Assembly: GCF_014839805.1 (NCBI RefSeq)
Contig: NC_051126.1
Span: 10,982,609 to 11,046,608, forward strand
Length of the DNA: 64,000 bases
Source of the DNA: Manduca sexta
Lineage: Eukaryota > Arthropoda > Insecta > Lepidoptera > Sphingidae
Reading direction: 5' to 3'
This document shows, in pieces, positions 34,628 through 46,101 of the stretch (the stretch's first letter is position 1; each line of letters begins with the position of its first letter). The translations under genes and the position numbers were made by a program. The notes beneath the pieces were generated by a model. The model worked only from the letters and a program-made list of their open reading frames with translations, was not told the DNA's origin and did not search any database.

Positions 34628-35869
34628 GTCGTTTAGTGTTTGCCACTAACTCTCTGTGAAATGAATCTAAAAAGTTCCTCGTATTTTGAACACGAAGTAA
34701 TTATATTGTAAAATTACATCAGAATCTGTAAGAGACTTAGTTTCAGAGACGGGCTTTAGACGTGCATATCTACAAGCTTATAGAAAGTTCGGCTTCTCTT
34801 CAAATTGAACATGAACTTGGACTTCATGTTGCACGTTGCGTTTCTGAGGCTCAGCGCAGACGAGAATTGCGATAACTTATTCAAGGATAAGTGAAGGATG
34901 GTCATAGATTGAACTATAATTAAAAATGGCCTACAAATAACCGGTGAAAATCAATAATATAATAAAAATACACGACAACCTTCTGTTGTTGGAAGTCGAT
35001 TAAAACAGTTCGTGGTATAATATTTTGGAGATATTAGCAAACAATTTCAGGAAATTATTTACGCTGCCACGGTAAAAAAATACGATTGCATTTGTATTTA
35101 TACCGATAATGACATTATTGTTTTTACGCAAATTTTATTTAATAAAATGGAATTTTCTTCTACTTATACATATCTCATTTTAACGCTGTCTACACAATTT
35201 TTCAAGCATATTGAGACATGATTTAGCTTAGCTTTTACGGCAGATTGCAACCTTAATGTCAGTTGTCGGTTAGGTATCTTATCTAGGGCACTTTTCCAGT
35301 TATAACATAGTTTTTAGGCGTATTATAGGGATGATTAAAAATTAAATTTTACGACAGACATTATATTCCTAATGCCAGTTATCTATTGAGCATCATTCTC
35401 CGGACACATGGTGTTAGAAAAAATTGTTTTATTTGACTGGAAAGCTACAAATTCTCAATTGTTATCTTCTTGATTTACAAGATCTTGGTTGAATAACGCC
35501 TACAAATAATTCGACAAAAACATACATCACAAACATCAAAGCTGTTTCTGTTTCGAAGAATTATAAAATGTAAATTTATATCCTGTACACTGCCAAATTC
35601 ACTGATGTATTTTTAACCTATTGCATTCGTATCGCCGCAAAGTTTACATTTGTAGGCAATAAAATTGGGTTTGATGTTTTTTCGTATACATTTACCTCTA
35701 GTTTTAATACATAGACTCGTATAATGAAGTATACTATCTATACTTACTACATAATGTGTCAACTGTTAATTCATATTGGTTTTCCAACCTAGCACGTTCT
35801 CGACGTACCCTTGATGTCAACAAATATGATTCTGTCGCACGATCTTTACATAAAAATTGTAAGTATCCC
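34628..35869. other. Non-coding, nothing recognised
   Basis: AT-rich. No ORF of 60 codons and no repeat I can name. Confidence 0.4.
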
Positions 35870-36062
35870 TCTTAATTTATACATATTATCAAACAAAGTC
35901 CCCTTTTCTGTCAGTCTGTATGTCATCCATTTTCTCAAAATCAATTGAACGGTTTTTTATGAAATTTTATATAGGGATACTATAAGATCCTGGGAAGATA
36001 TACAGCGGGACTTTTATTCCGGAAAAATCCTTCATGCGGACGAAGCCGCGAGCTAAAGCTAG
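35870..36062 (+). mobile_element. Non-autonomous Helitron, 3' end well preserved
   Basis: The end carries the hairpin GCGG-ACGAAG-CCGC (36036-36049), a 9-base spacer and CTAG at 36059-36062 followed by T, the Helitron hallmark. Upstream sequence contains AAATCAATTGAACGG and TTTTATGAAATTTTATATAG, as in related Lepidoptera copies. The 5' limit is approximate. Confidence 0.6.
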
Positions 36063-36132
36063 TAGTATAAATTTAAATGCCAACGCAGAAAATAATCAGG
36101 ATCATAATTAATTACGCATAGTAATGAGATCT

Positions 36133-36541
36133 GATTGCTTCGGTGACGTAGTTGTTTTGTGTGCGTGGAACGACCATCGCAAAAGGTCGGGAAAAATATT
36201 GGCTGCTCAATGAGAGCCCGAAGTCTAGAATTTGTGTTTAATATCAATCAGGCCTATCCGGGTTACTTCCTTATCACATTATGGAACAGAACACATATAA
36301 CAAAATGGGTATCCTGTTTGCACGCCTTTTTTTTAACACGGGGATATCTTTTTACGGATTTCTGCTGGACTTGCCGGTACCAACCCTCCTACCGACTAAA
36401 ACCCCGCCATTCGACTCTCTCCCTAATATCGAAGGTTGCGGGGTTTGCAAGTGCATACAACCGCAACCCTCGCAGGAGTCGGCTCTTGAGCAGGTCCTGC
36501 ATGCACGCCTGCTTGCCCCTTTAGGGATAAATGCGTATATG
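36133..36541 (+). mobile_element. Bm1-like SINE split by a nested retroposed insertion
   Basis: The head TTGCTTCGGTGACGTAGTTG and the body GAGAGCCCGAAGTCTAGAAT match the SINE. The 3' part GGGTATCCTGTTTGCACGCC rejoins GCTTGCCCCTTTAGGGATAA after an interruption at 36328-36501. Removing the insert and one copy of its 9-bp duplication restores alignment to the SINE. Confidence 0.75.
36328..36501 (-). mobile_element. 174-bp retroposed fragment with poly(A), nested in the SINE
   Basis: A 9-bp duplication TGCACGCCT flanks it (36319-36327 and 36502-36510). It begins with T7 on the plus strand, i.e. a poly(A) tail on the minus strand. The minus-strand words GGGGTTTTAGTCGGTAGGAG and GGCAAGTCCAGCAG look like the 3' UTR of a Lepidoptera non-LTR element. 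A 5'-truncated LINE copy is the simplest reading. Confidence 0.7.
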
Positions 36542-37225
36542 TGGTTAGTAATAAAATTTGCATCGCAATTCGTTGAACAATTGAGACATAAAGAAGTTTA
36601 GTTTTGTGACGTCATTAGTGTTCCATATATTTCTTAACTGAGTACAAATAAATCCGCATACAAATACAGGTCAGTAGTGAAATAACTGAATAAAATAACG
36701 ATTTATCCACTAGAATAGATAAAACGGGATAAAAATTAGGTGCTCATACAGATTAGAGTTGGCACTCGGACTTAGAACGACACATTTGCGTACATTTTAT
36801 TACGTTTATGTGTGAGTATGGCAGAAATAACTGCCCTATATATTACTTTGTGTATTATTGGTTAAATATGACAGTACTAGCTATGCCCGTGGTTTTGTCC
36901 GTGAATCCTTTCTCGGTATAAAAATCCTATTGATTAAAGCTCATATTTTAATGATATGATCTATCTCTATGCCAAATTCATCAAAATCCGATTTGCGGTT
37001 ACGGCGTTTACCTTAATAAACATTTATAAAATTTGAAATTCATTCGTAATAAGTAAAATAAACTTCTAAGTAGTTGTTGGTGTTTATAATATAATATGTC
37101 ACAACAAAGTATTTTCATTAACTCGGAAATAGTAACAACAGTGTATACTGTCCAGAACATTTAACTGTAGGTAAATCTATATCTACAGTATACTGTCTAC
37201 TCCGGGCATTACATGTTATCTCATT
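36542..37225. other. Non-coding; minus-strand Helitron remnant at 36878-36990
   Basis: ACTAGCTATGCCCGTGGTTT at about 36878 resembles an inverted CTAG Helitron end; otherwise nothing recognised. Confidence 0.35.
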
Positions 37226-37227
37226 TT

Positions 37228-37570
37228 ACTTGCTACTAATATTATAAATGCAAAAGTTTATAATTTTTTTTGTATGTTCCAGCGGTGAAGGATCCATATA
37301 ATCCGATTCCAACCGGCTTCTCTTTCGTAATTCATATAAAATTTAATTATCATCACATTTATACTGCATTTATACATATTAGTATACATACTTATATGTT
37401 ATGTCGAGTTCCTTTCGGAAAATTCCACCTCTCGCCACTGCTATGTTCGTTAAAAGAAAACGCAGGAACCACTCAACGGCTTTTGATAATATCTGGCACA
37501 CGGGTAGACAATGTACTGGATTAATACATAGGCTTCTTTTTACCCCAATAATGTTCTCATGGGCGAATAA
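37228..37570 (+). mobile_element. Degraded Helitron-like copy
   Basis: It begins with GCTACTAATATTATAAATGC, the common 5' end of the family (compare 42095-42115). Internally it has TCTGGCACACGGGTAGACAA and TTAATACATAGGCTTC, matching the 42 kb copy. The 3' hairpin end is not preserved. Confidence 0.5.
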
Positions 37571-38464
37571 TGGAGTATTTTTTATTTATTTATTTTAGGT
37601 CGCTTTTTAACATTTAAGGTCATTAGCGACCACAGCTGTAGGATGATACAATCAGTGGACTATACTAATTTAGAAACATTAATTAACTTTAAAACATATT
37701 GTTTATGACCTATCTCACTCAAACATCCTTTGAGTGTATCAGGTAAATTACATTTAATTGTTTTATCACTGTATGCTGTACAATATTCTAATAGGTAACA
37801 CAGTTAAATCCAGTCCACATTTGCATTTGTTTTATTCATCTGATTTGTAAAAAGATGGCGCTGGCATCTTACAGTATCGAAGAGATATTTGAAGTGGGAA
37901 AGGCTTACGCGGGTGAAGCCACGAACAACCCCTTTTTTCTCTCCCGAAGTAAAAATCATGTTATAGGTCCCATTCTTGAACCTGGGGAATGGAGGCATGG
38001 TTATGTATAATACTCACCGGCCTACGGTGTCGGGTCCCTACAAATTATATCGTCATATTGACTAAAACCTGCGGCGGCCGGCGTCTGCGCACGTGAAACA
38101 GTTCGGATGATCGAGAGTCCTTCCGAATTCGCCGGACCACGAGCAATACTTATTTTATTAACATTGACTATAATGCAATGTTGTTATATTTTGATTGTCA
38201 TTGTAGTCACCACAGTAAACGACAAATTGTCGGCAATGAAATATTGACTGATCGCCACACGCGTGCGGTCGGCCTAAACGATTTGTATTATTACTATCGA
38301 CCACTAAACGGCTATAATTGATCCCTGTGCAACCATATTTCATTAAGTAAAACCACGATGTGAAAGAGTATTGATGTACACAAGATAGCTGAACAAATTC
38401 ATAAACTTTTTTTATGCTATTTATTTATTATATAAATAATTATTTTTTACACCTACGTATATTG

Positions 38465-38575
38465 TTTCATCTCTGTATAACCCAAAGGTTGACTGGTAGA
38501 GCATGCCTTTGGCTTAAGCCCACTCTATACATATATGTATGGAAAGTTCGTAAATTAAATAAATAATAAATAAAA
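38465..38575 (+). repeat. 3' end of a non-LTR retrotransposon
   Basis: AAAGGTTGACTGGTAGAGCA, TGCCTTTGGCTTAAGCCC and a tail of AAATAAATAATAAATAAA are typical of a LINE 3' UTR with an A-rich tail in Lepidoptera. Confidence 0.45.
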
Positions 38576-39149
38576 TCTTGTATATAATTTTGTGTTCTTA
38601 GCAATACATTTTTCTTTCGTAAAAATATTACGGATAGAAAAAACCGACTTTCTTTAAAGTTCGAAATATTCTAAAAATACCTCAATACCATCACTTCTCA
38701 AAACTGGACAATATAGACCTACTTTCAAGCGAAGAAGCTGAGAATTTTCACTTTGTACGCCTCAATCGCTTTTAGATCACTTGGTATAGTAACAAAGACT
38801 TGCCTTTGACCTAAAATCTAAACGTATTTGCCTAACATTACGTTGCCTAGCGGTACGAAAGAACTTCACAGAAATAGGTTTGCTATTCGTATAAACTATA
38901 AAACTAAAATACACAAAGCGAGAGACTTGTTTGTACATTAAATATTTTCCTTTGCGGGTGGAATAAATTGGGTTGCTTTGAAGCCAACTGTAGTAAAAAC
39001 ACCAAGCGGAATTAATTTAGGACTCTAGTATACAACTGATGTGTTTACATAGTAATGTAAACTTTAATGTTATAATAATATGAGCATCATGATACATAGG
39101 GTCATTACGTTAATAAATAAAAACACTCGTAATAACATTAATATAAATA
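38576..39149. other. Non-coding, nothing recognised
   Basis: AT-rich. No ORF or repeat supported. Confidence 0.4.
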
Positions 39150-39439
39150 TCTATATATATAAAAATGAATCCCTATTTCCCTTGGTTACGCCATCACGCG
39201 TGAACGGATGGACCGATTTCACATTTTTTTTTTGTTGTGTTTGTTATTGTCAGGAGAAGGTTCTTATGAAAGAAAAAAATCAAAAAATTGCGCGGAACAT
39301 TAGAAAATTTAAGAAAACTTAAAGACAATATTAATTTTATATAACTGTCAGTGATTTGAAATAACTGTCAGCGATCGACAGAATGCGCGCGTGCATACAT
39401 ACATAGTTAAGACAGGCCAACGTCTGTCGGGTCAGCTAG
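39150..39439 (+). mobile_element. Non-autonomous Helitron, complete termini
   Basis: It starts TCTATATATATAAAAATGAA directly after an A and ends GGGTCAGCTAG directly before a T (A/T insertion site, no duplication). A 3' hairpin GACAG-GCCAACGT-CTGTC (39411-39428) sits 7 bases before CTAG (39436-39439). The inner words CATCACGCGTGAACGGATGG and CTGTCAGCGATCGACAGAAT recur in the minus-strand copy at 49376-49610. Confidence 0.85.
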
Positions 39440-39594
39440 TAAAAACAAATATAACAACTCAAATATACTCGTCACACTCTGCTAACATTATGCCAAGATC
39501 ATTCGTTGCTGCATCATTTGTTGGTAGGATATATTTTATATTAGATCGTATATACCACCGTACACAAGGTTACAACCCGCTTTTGAGGCTCACG

Positions 39595-39680
39595 TAAGTG
39601 TGTCGCGTTCTGGGATCAGCCTGTGTATATCCGGTTCTAACGGGCCGGCATAATTGTGTTCACTGTTAGGGGTTAATTAT
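39595..39680 (-). repeat. Interspersed repeat fragment (same family as 22145-22260)
   Basis: GTGTGTCGCGTTCTGGGATC, TGTGTATATCCGGTTC and GGGCCGGCATAATTGTGT are the inverse of the 22 kb and 49 kb copies. Confidence 0.55.
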
Positions 39681-39703
39681 TGACATTCTGTAAGACCTTA
39701 CTC

Positions 39704-40025
39704 AATAGCCTAGCTGGGTGTGGAACGGACTGCCGAGACGAATGTCCGCAGGTTCAAATCCCAAGGGCACACACCTCTGACTTTTCTAAAAAATCATGTG
39801 TGTATTCTTTGTGAATTTATCGTTCGCTTTAACGGTGAAGGAAAACATCGTGAGAAAACCTGCACATCTGAAAAGTTCTCTATAGGAATTTCGAAGGTGT
39901 GTGAAGTCTACCCATCCGCACTAGGCCAGCGTGGTGGACTAAGGCCTAATCCCTCTCAGTAGTAGAGGAGGCCCGTGCTCAGCAGTGGGCAAGTATATAA
40001 TACAGGGCTGATATTATTATTATTT
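39704..40025 (+). mobile_element. tRNA-headed SINE, family A, full length
   Basis: The sequence is very close to the copies at 24761 and 63638. It is flanked by a 13-bp duplication TAAGACCTTACTC / TAAGACCCTACTC (39691-39703 and 40026-40038) with one mismatch. It ends in GATATTATTATTATT. Confidence 0.93.
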
Positions 40026-40617
40026 TAAGACCCTACTCCGCTTGCCTTCAGGTGCAATGGCGACTCCTTGCCGTCCACATACAAAAAAAAACATGAATAA
40101 CAAATATTTTCACCAAAAATCCCAGTTTTACTTTTCTGATTTTTTTACTATTTTGTAATGTAGTGCGAGTATGGCGTGTGCGTGAGTGTATTTATGATTG
40201 AAACGTTTTTTAAATCACTTGGTTTCTAATAATTATATTCAGCTTATACCTAAGTATTATTATTTTTCATTTATACTCGCAGATAAAGTAAATTGATTTA
40301 ATATAAGTCAATTTAATTTTCATTCCACTAGCTAATCACGTCGAATTCATTTAGAATGTACATTTCCAAAGCGTCTTAGCTTTATAAAATAAAATGAAAA
40401 TACTTATTAAATATATAAAAGATGCACTTTATTTACATTCAATAAATTTTTCACTTTTATCAGCTGAGAAAGCAGATTGGCTTCTAGAATAGCGGTGTTG
40501 GCGTAAAAATTATATTACGAAATCATTTTACGAATAAATAATGTGACAATAACACTACGTAAACGTAAATTATGGAACTGTTTCTCTTGAATGTACGAGA
40601 AATATAATGTTAGTATA

Positions 40618-41057
40618 ATGATTTCTTATGTTTACGCGAATATTAGAAATTGAAATTAAACTAATTTTCGGATTCTATCGCGGTATTAGTGTTTTATTTT
40701 CTCCCGACGTTTCGAAGACTTTGCAGCCTTCATTTTCCTTTGCCTTTCAATTTCAATTGGGAAGATGGTTGGAAGCTTGCACAAGCCTGGGATCCAGTTC
40801 TACATTTAATTAAATCGGAACCGAAAAGACCGGCTGCCAGACTTCAAGACACTGTGAGCTCATTCTGCGTAGATCGGACCACTAACAGCTAAAATTTTAA
40901 AAAAGTTGTATAATTGTAAAATGTAGGTAGATATTGTAACTTTGACTTTACGGATGAACAGTCCCCTCCGTGACCATGAAGGCTGCAAAGTCTTCGAAAC
41001 GTCGGGAGAAAATAAAACACTAATACCACGATAGAATCCGAAAATTAGTTTAATTTC
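40618..41057 (+). mobile_element. 5'-truncated Penelope-like element with inverted end, flanked by a 17-bp direct repeat
   Basis: The left (about 40628-40731) and right (about 40972-41057) arms are inverted copies sharing TTTTATTTTCTCCCGACGTT, CGAAGACTTTGCAGCCTTCA and GGATTCTATCG. A perfect 17-bp direct repeat AATATAATGTTAGTATA borders the unit (40601-40617 and 41058-41074). The centre keeps a frame with FNFNWEDGWKLAQAWDPVLH and ARLQDTVSSFCVDRTTNS, then a stop at about 40892. NFNxEDGxKLxxxWxPVL is the C-terminus typical of Penelope-like GIY-YIG polyproteins. A long, variable duplication and an inverted partial 5' copy also fit Penelope-like insertion rather than a DNA transposon. Confidence 0.7.
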
Positions 41058-41174
41058 AATATAATGTTAGTATATTATCAAGGACATAATGTAAGTGAGA
41101 TCAAGTTTAGGCACCGCGCATATGGTATTTTATTGCCGAAAATCATTGAATGTAATAAAAACAGTATGCAGTAA

Positions 41175-41490
41175 GGCGGTGATAGTCTAGTTGGGTGTAG
41201 AACGGACTGCCGAGACGAATGTCCGCAGGTTCAAATCTCAAGGGCATAAACCTCTGAATTTTCCAAAATGATGTGTGTATTATTTGCAAACTTTAGCTTG
41301 CTTTAACGGTGAAGGAAAAAATTGTGAGGAAAACTGCATGCCTAAGCTCTATAAGAATTTTGAAGGTGTGTGAAGTCTACCAATTCGCACTAGGATAGCA
41401 TAGTGGACTAATCCCTTTCAGTAGTAGAAGAGGCCTGTGCCCAGCAGTGTGACAGTATATAATACAGATCTGATATTATTATTATATATT
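41175..41490 (+). mobile_element. tRNA-headed SINE, family A, full length but diverged
   Basis: GGCGGTGATAGTCTAGTTGG head, GCAGGTTCAAATCTC B box, body TTAACGGTGAAGGAAAAAAT, tail GATATTATTATTATA. It has more substitutions and small deletions than its relatives, so it is an older copy. Confidence 0.88.
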
Positions 41491-42094
41491 ATTAATACAG
41501 TACTACGAATGTTTGTAACTGATAGTTTCTTTAGCATAAGATTCATAGTATTGACAAGATTTTAAATTGCTTTTTTGAACGTCAACTTTTTGATTCTTAG
41601 ACATTCGTTTTGTATCTGCTTTTATTACTTGACACTATTACTTGACGTTGGAATCAATAACATAAAAAAGAATATTTGAATCTTCTGGAAAACGTCTTAG
41701 AGCTCAGAATGCAGGACTCACCAATCTCCATTCTCCCTAAAATTTACATGAATAATCACGAACAAGTCTGTATCTACCTACCAGCGTTAGAGTTATCCGA
41801 TTTTGATCCTTAAATACGCGTTTTCGTTTTCAAAATAAAATGTCAATATAATAGATCGTATCTGTCGCCAGCACGTGCTATGTCTATATTGCCACTGATA
41901 TTGCCGCGTCAAACTTGATTGACGAAATGTGTATAGACGGACTTATCGATTCGTTGTTTGCGCATTGAAAATATCACCACATAGCCTTGGAATGGCTTTG
42001 CAATAAGGAATTATGTTTTAGATTTTTACGTAATAAAAAAAAGAAATTGTTTGGCAAGAAAGACCCTAATGTATCACGCGATAAGTTAAAGCCT
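41491..42094. other. Non-coding, nothing recognised
   Basis: AT-rich. No ORF or repeat supported. Confidence 0.4.
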
Positions 42095-42364
42095 TCGTAC
42101 TAATATTGTAAAAACGAAAGTTAGTGAGTGTTTGGATGTTTGTTACAAGTAAATTGAGAAATACTTGAAGGAATTTAGATAAAATTTGGCACACGGGTCG
42201 ACCTTTTCCTAGATTAACACATAGGCTAATTTTTATTACAATATCTTGCTCCCATGGGAAAATATGCTATATTTAAATAAATTGCACTGGAGTCGTACAT
42301 TATTTTAAGGTTTTTTTTAGTGGGAACGCCTTTTCAGGCGGTCGAAGCCTCGAGTAACACCTAG
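42095..42364 (+). mobile_element. Non-autonomous Helitron
   Basis: The 5' end TCGTACTAATATTGTAAAAA and the internal words AAATTTGGCACACGGGTCGA and TTAACACATAGGC match the family. The 3' end has the hairpin AGGC-GGTCGAA-GCCT (42336-42350), then a 10-base spacer and CTAG (42361-42364) before T. Confidence 0.7.
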
Positions 42365-42814
42365 TCTTTCATACACACAATATTATAATAATGCCACTCT
42401 GCCAGTACTAAAATAAAGCAACAGTATTTAAATGACAAGCATATGAACTTTCAGAAACCTCACTCCAAAGAAAGCAAAGGAAACGCCAAACAAGGTTTAC
42501 TTCACGTTGGTTTTCTTTGAGACAGTGGTACTATTGCGAGCCCTTTTATAGAGCGATATACTTAGAGCATGGCTCTTAACCTACCAAATTTATATGGCGA
42601 CTAGGTTTTACGCGCAGCTCCGCCGGTTTTTTCAGCTATTTTAACGCCTTGGGTAATGAATTTTAATTAATCCATTCATTGTGTTCAGTCACGTTACTTT
42701 ACGAATCTTTTTCCAAATTTACGATTTTAAATCGAGCGGTCTCGGCTGTGCATTGACCAATTAATCAGCTAGTCAGTTTCTTACATAATATAAGTAGAGC
42801 AGCTTAATAAAATA

Positions 42815-42910
42815 AAGTTGTCCGCCCCGTGACCATGAAGACTGCAGTCTCCAAAATGTCGTTAGAAAATTATTATATAAAAACCGCGATTAAATCCGAT
42901 TAAATGTTTT
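42815..42910 (+). mobile_element. Penelope-like 3'-end fragment
   Basis: TCCGCCCCGTGACCATGAAG, CTCCAAAATGTCGTTAGAAA and ACCGCGATTAAATCCG are a diverged version of the right arm at 40972-41057. Confidence 0.55.
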
Positions 42911-43904
42911 TTTTTTTATGTCAAGCATTCTCGTATATATATGAAATCATTAGATAAGTTTATCCCTATATAGGATGAATTAGGAAAACCTCGACTGAGT
43001 GAATTTACTTCTCCATTTCGGTATCCAGATTTATGATATAAATCCTCACCACAATTCATATCACTGCTAATACAATGTTTTTGTATCACATGTTTATAGC
43101 ATTTCTAAACCCATCTCGCGCAACATAATGCAATCCTTCTAAGGATTTCGGCATTTAACCCAAAAATAACCCGAGACATCCGAGCTTAGTATAACATTAT
43201 AGAATTTAATATATGAAACTAGACAGCGTAACAACGGACGTATACAAATCCCTGTTAATAAAACTGTTTTATTAAATAGAAGCTGAACTGTTTTGTTGCA
43301 GAATATGTTACTTGCGGAATTTTGTATTGCTATTGCGTATAGAATATTCTAGATAAGTAGGAAAATATTGCCATGCTAAATACCAAAGCAAACAATTGTT
43401 TTGGTATTTATGAATGACGCTTGCGGTTTTAAACAACACCGTTTGATGCTACAAAAGTCGCTAAAACATGACATCAGCGCCATCTAATTAAAAAATTAGA
43501 TGCAAGTCCATTGTTTCCCATGGGAGCTAATTATCGGGATAGAAAGGTAGCCTAGCACTAGTGCCAACTTATTTCTAACAAACATACAAACATTTTCACA
43601 AAAGTACTTTATTAAAAAGAAAAATTTTTATCGTTCAAATCGAAAATTCTCAAAAATTCAGAAAAATATTCATAACTCAAAAACTATGAAAAATCGCGGA
43701 ACATACATGGGAGTGATTCGGATACCCAAGGGGTGCTATCTCTGGACTTCCGCTTGACACTATTTTCTGGGACACCCTGTATAATCTGATTCTGTAACAC
43801 ATTTACGTGAGACACCATGGACACAAATAAGACTTTTATTTTATTATAATAAATTTTAAAAACAATATGAACCTTAATCCACCTTGAATCATCATCTTTT
43901 TTTT
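42911..43904. other. Non-coding; TE-like scrap near 43740-43790
   Basis: GGGACACCCTGTATAAT at about 43770 is a string often seen in insect repeats, but the element is not identified. Nothing else recognised. Confidence 0.3.
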
Positions 43905-44240
43905 ATTTGGTTTGAAAGACGAGACCAGCTTACCGTTCATCTGATGATAAGCGATACGACCGCTCATAAACAGTAGAAACACCATCCCAAACCTCGAATT
44001 ACAAATTGTTTGGATTCCACTGCGCTCGCCATCCTAAGACATGAGATGTTAAGTCTAATAAGTATATAGTTACAGTGGCTACAATATTCTTCAAACCGGA
44101 ATACAACAGTAAGTACACAGCTCCTTGGCGACAGAAATAGACATTGCGATGATACTCCAGGCGGAATCTCACGTATGAGTGACGTACCATCATTAAATCT
44201 CTCATAAATAAGAATACGAACCTTAATCCACCTTTAATCA
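43905..44240 (-). repeat. Interspersed repeat, longer copy of the 2028-2205 family
   Basis: On the minus strand it carries GATGGCGAGCGCAGTGGAAT, TCTACTGTTTATGAGCGGTC, TATCGCTTATCATCAG and, upstream, CTTGGCGACAG-type words. The 81-codon ORF that overlaps it is part of the repeat and not a host gene. Confidence 0.6.
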
Positions 44241-44944
44241 CCATTTACTAAAAATCAACTTAAAACAAAGAAATCGTAAAGTAAACCTTATCCATTCACA
44301 ATCCGCTGGCTCTAATTTATTACAGTAAAATTATCAGTTTAATTAAATTAGGTGTGAAAATCCGAATGCACAGCAAGGCACCTCGGGTACAGTTCACGAC
44401 TTAATTCCACGCCATTCACGGTTACTTAAATTTCTCGCTCGGCTGATAATTTTCTGGCACCGGCAGCCATGAAGAAAATCCGGGTAAAGTTCACTGTACA
44501 GTATTATTTCAATGCAGATGCTCCGCGGATTTTAATATTTTATTACATTTCTCAAGATGAAATGGCGGTAGTGTGTTGCATTACGTTATTGTGATCATGA
44601 ATGTCTCTTCATTTATTGTAATGAAGAATCAATTACACATTATCCATTCATCAGATATGAGGTAAATGCATTTTGGCTGACTCAACACCATGGAAATGTT
44701 CTATCATGACGAGAGAAACCACGAGCAAAAGCTAGTTATAATACGATAAACTGATATATTGGAATATTATCTTAGACAGATTTGAAGTCTAATACCAATC
44801 GAATACGTCGCGTCGGTTCGTTTGTATCCAGAGTTCAGAAGTTTATAATATTCTACCAATATCGATCGATAGACAAGCTAGCTATGACTGCATTTTGAGC
44901 GCGGATAAATGTTAACTTTACATAAAAATAATATTAAATGTACG
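44241..44944. other. Non-coding; Helitron end at about 44711-44735
   Basis: GAGAGAAACCACGAGCAAAA followed by GCTAGT is a degraded Helitron 3' end. A GC-richer stretch at 44360-44500 has no ORF. Confidence 0.35.
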
Positions 44945-45235
44945 TGATATAAAAAACGACGCTGGCAGACTTCAAGACTCTGTGAGCTCATTCTGCGTAG
45001 ATCTAACAACCAACAGCAAAAAAAGATTAAAAGTTGTATAATTGTAAAATGTAGGTAGATATTGTAACTTTGAATTTTGGATGACCAACACCTCATTCCG
45101 CCCAGTGACAACCAAGGCTGCATAGTCTTCGAAAAGTCGGGAGAAAATTAAAATATAAACATCGCTATAAAATCCGAAAAATACTTTAATTTTAATGTCT
45201 AACATTCGCGTAAACATAAGAAATCATTATAAAAA
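44945..45235 (+). mobile_element. 5'-truncated Penelope-like element, 3' end intact
   Basis: It shares with 40618-41057 the coding tail (the frame encodes GRLQDSVSSFCVDLTTNS, starting near 44962), then AAAGTTGTATAATTGTAAAA, GGCTGCATAGTCTTCGAAAA and CGCTATAAAATCCGAAAAAT. It ends TTCGCGTAAACATAAGAAAT. It has only one arm, so the inverted 5' part is missing. Confidence 0.65.
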
Positions 45236-45464
45236 AAATTGAATTACAAAAATAATCAAAATGTTTTATACCATACTTGCAATTCCTTTATACGCCTTGA
45301 AGGAGTTAAAAGAAAATTTCTATCTCACACCAACCCTTCCCTTAATGCTCATTATTGCGACGGAGCTGGGATACTTTGTACGAGATAGCGATTGTCTTCA
45401 ACCTAGACTTTGGTTGGCCCAAGTTATAGGAGACATTATCACTACCCGTCTTATTCTGCATGTC

Positions 45465-45594
45465 AATATTAGCCAATCACAGCGGCCCTATGTCTACGCA
45501 CTGCGAAAGCTGCCGTGCCGTCAGCACTGAGAAACAGACGTGTTATTACAGCTTTACTCCGTCCTTAGATAAAAACGTCTATGAATAAGGGGAT
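45465..45594 (+). mobile_element. Half copy of the fold-back MITE at 1604-1864
   Basis: CAATATTAGCCAATCACAGC, CTACGCACTGCGAA, CGTGCCGTCAGCACTGAGAA and AAACGTCTATGAATAAGGGG equal the right arm of the first copy. The left arm is absent or replaced, so the unit was truncated or rearranged. Confidence 0.65.
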
Positions 45595-46101
45595 ACGTCT
45601 TCTTGTTTTAGGGTGGGGTGAAGTAATGTGTTAACACTACTCCCACTTTTATTCGAAACCTGGTTCCCTCCTCTATTCTTTCCTATATTCAATCAACTGA
45701 CTGATACTAACGCGAATGAATTCAAAGATAACAAATATGGTTCATCTTCTGCTACATCTAGAGGATATTAAATTATTTTCCATATAGAAGGAGAGTACTT
45801 AATATATTTTATTGCCGTTTAGATAATGACAACCGTGAATGTGTTGAACATGCTACTCAGTGCCCATTTTTTAAGAGTCGTATCCCAAGATTAACAGATC
45901 TGTGCTAGGTGTGATGTCTTGCCCGAGATGAAAATCAAACATAGGACATCTGATTCATTTATATATAATACTTAATCTAACCCTTAAGCAAAATCTCAAT
46001 TAGACATTTAATGTATTTAATAAACCAAGCTTAAGCTGCCATGTAAGAACTTGTTCTCTGAGTCGGCGATGTTAAATATACAAAACTCGTCTAAACGCAC
46101 C

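Noticed and set aside
34078..34659. ORFs across the second N run
   Set aside because: Almost wholly made of undetermined bases.
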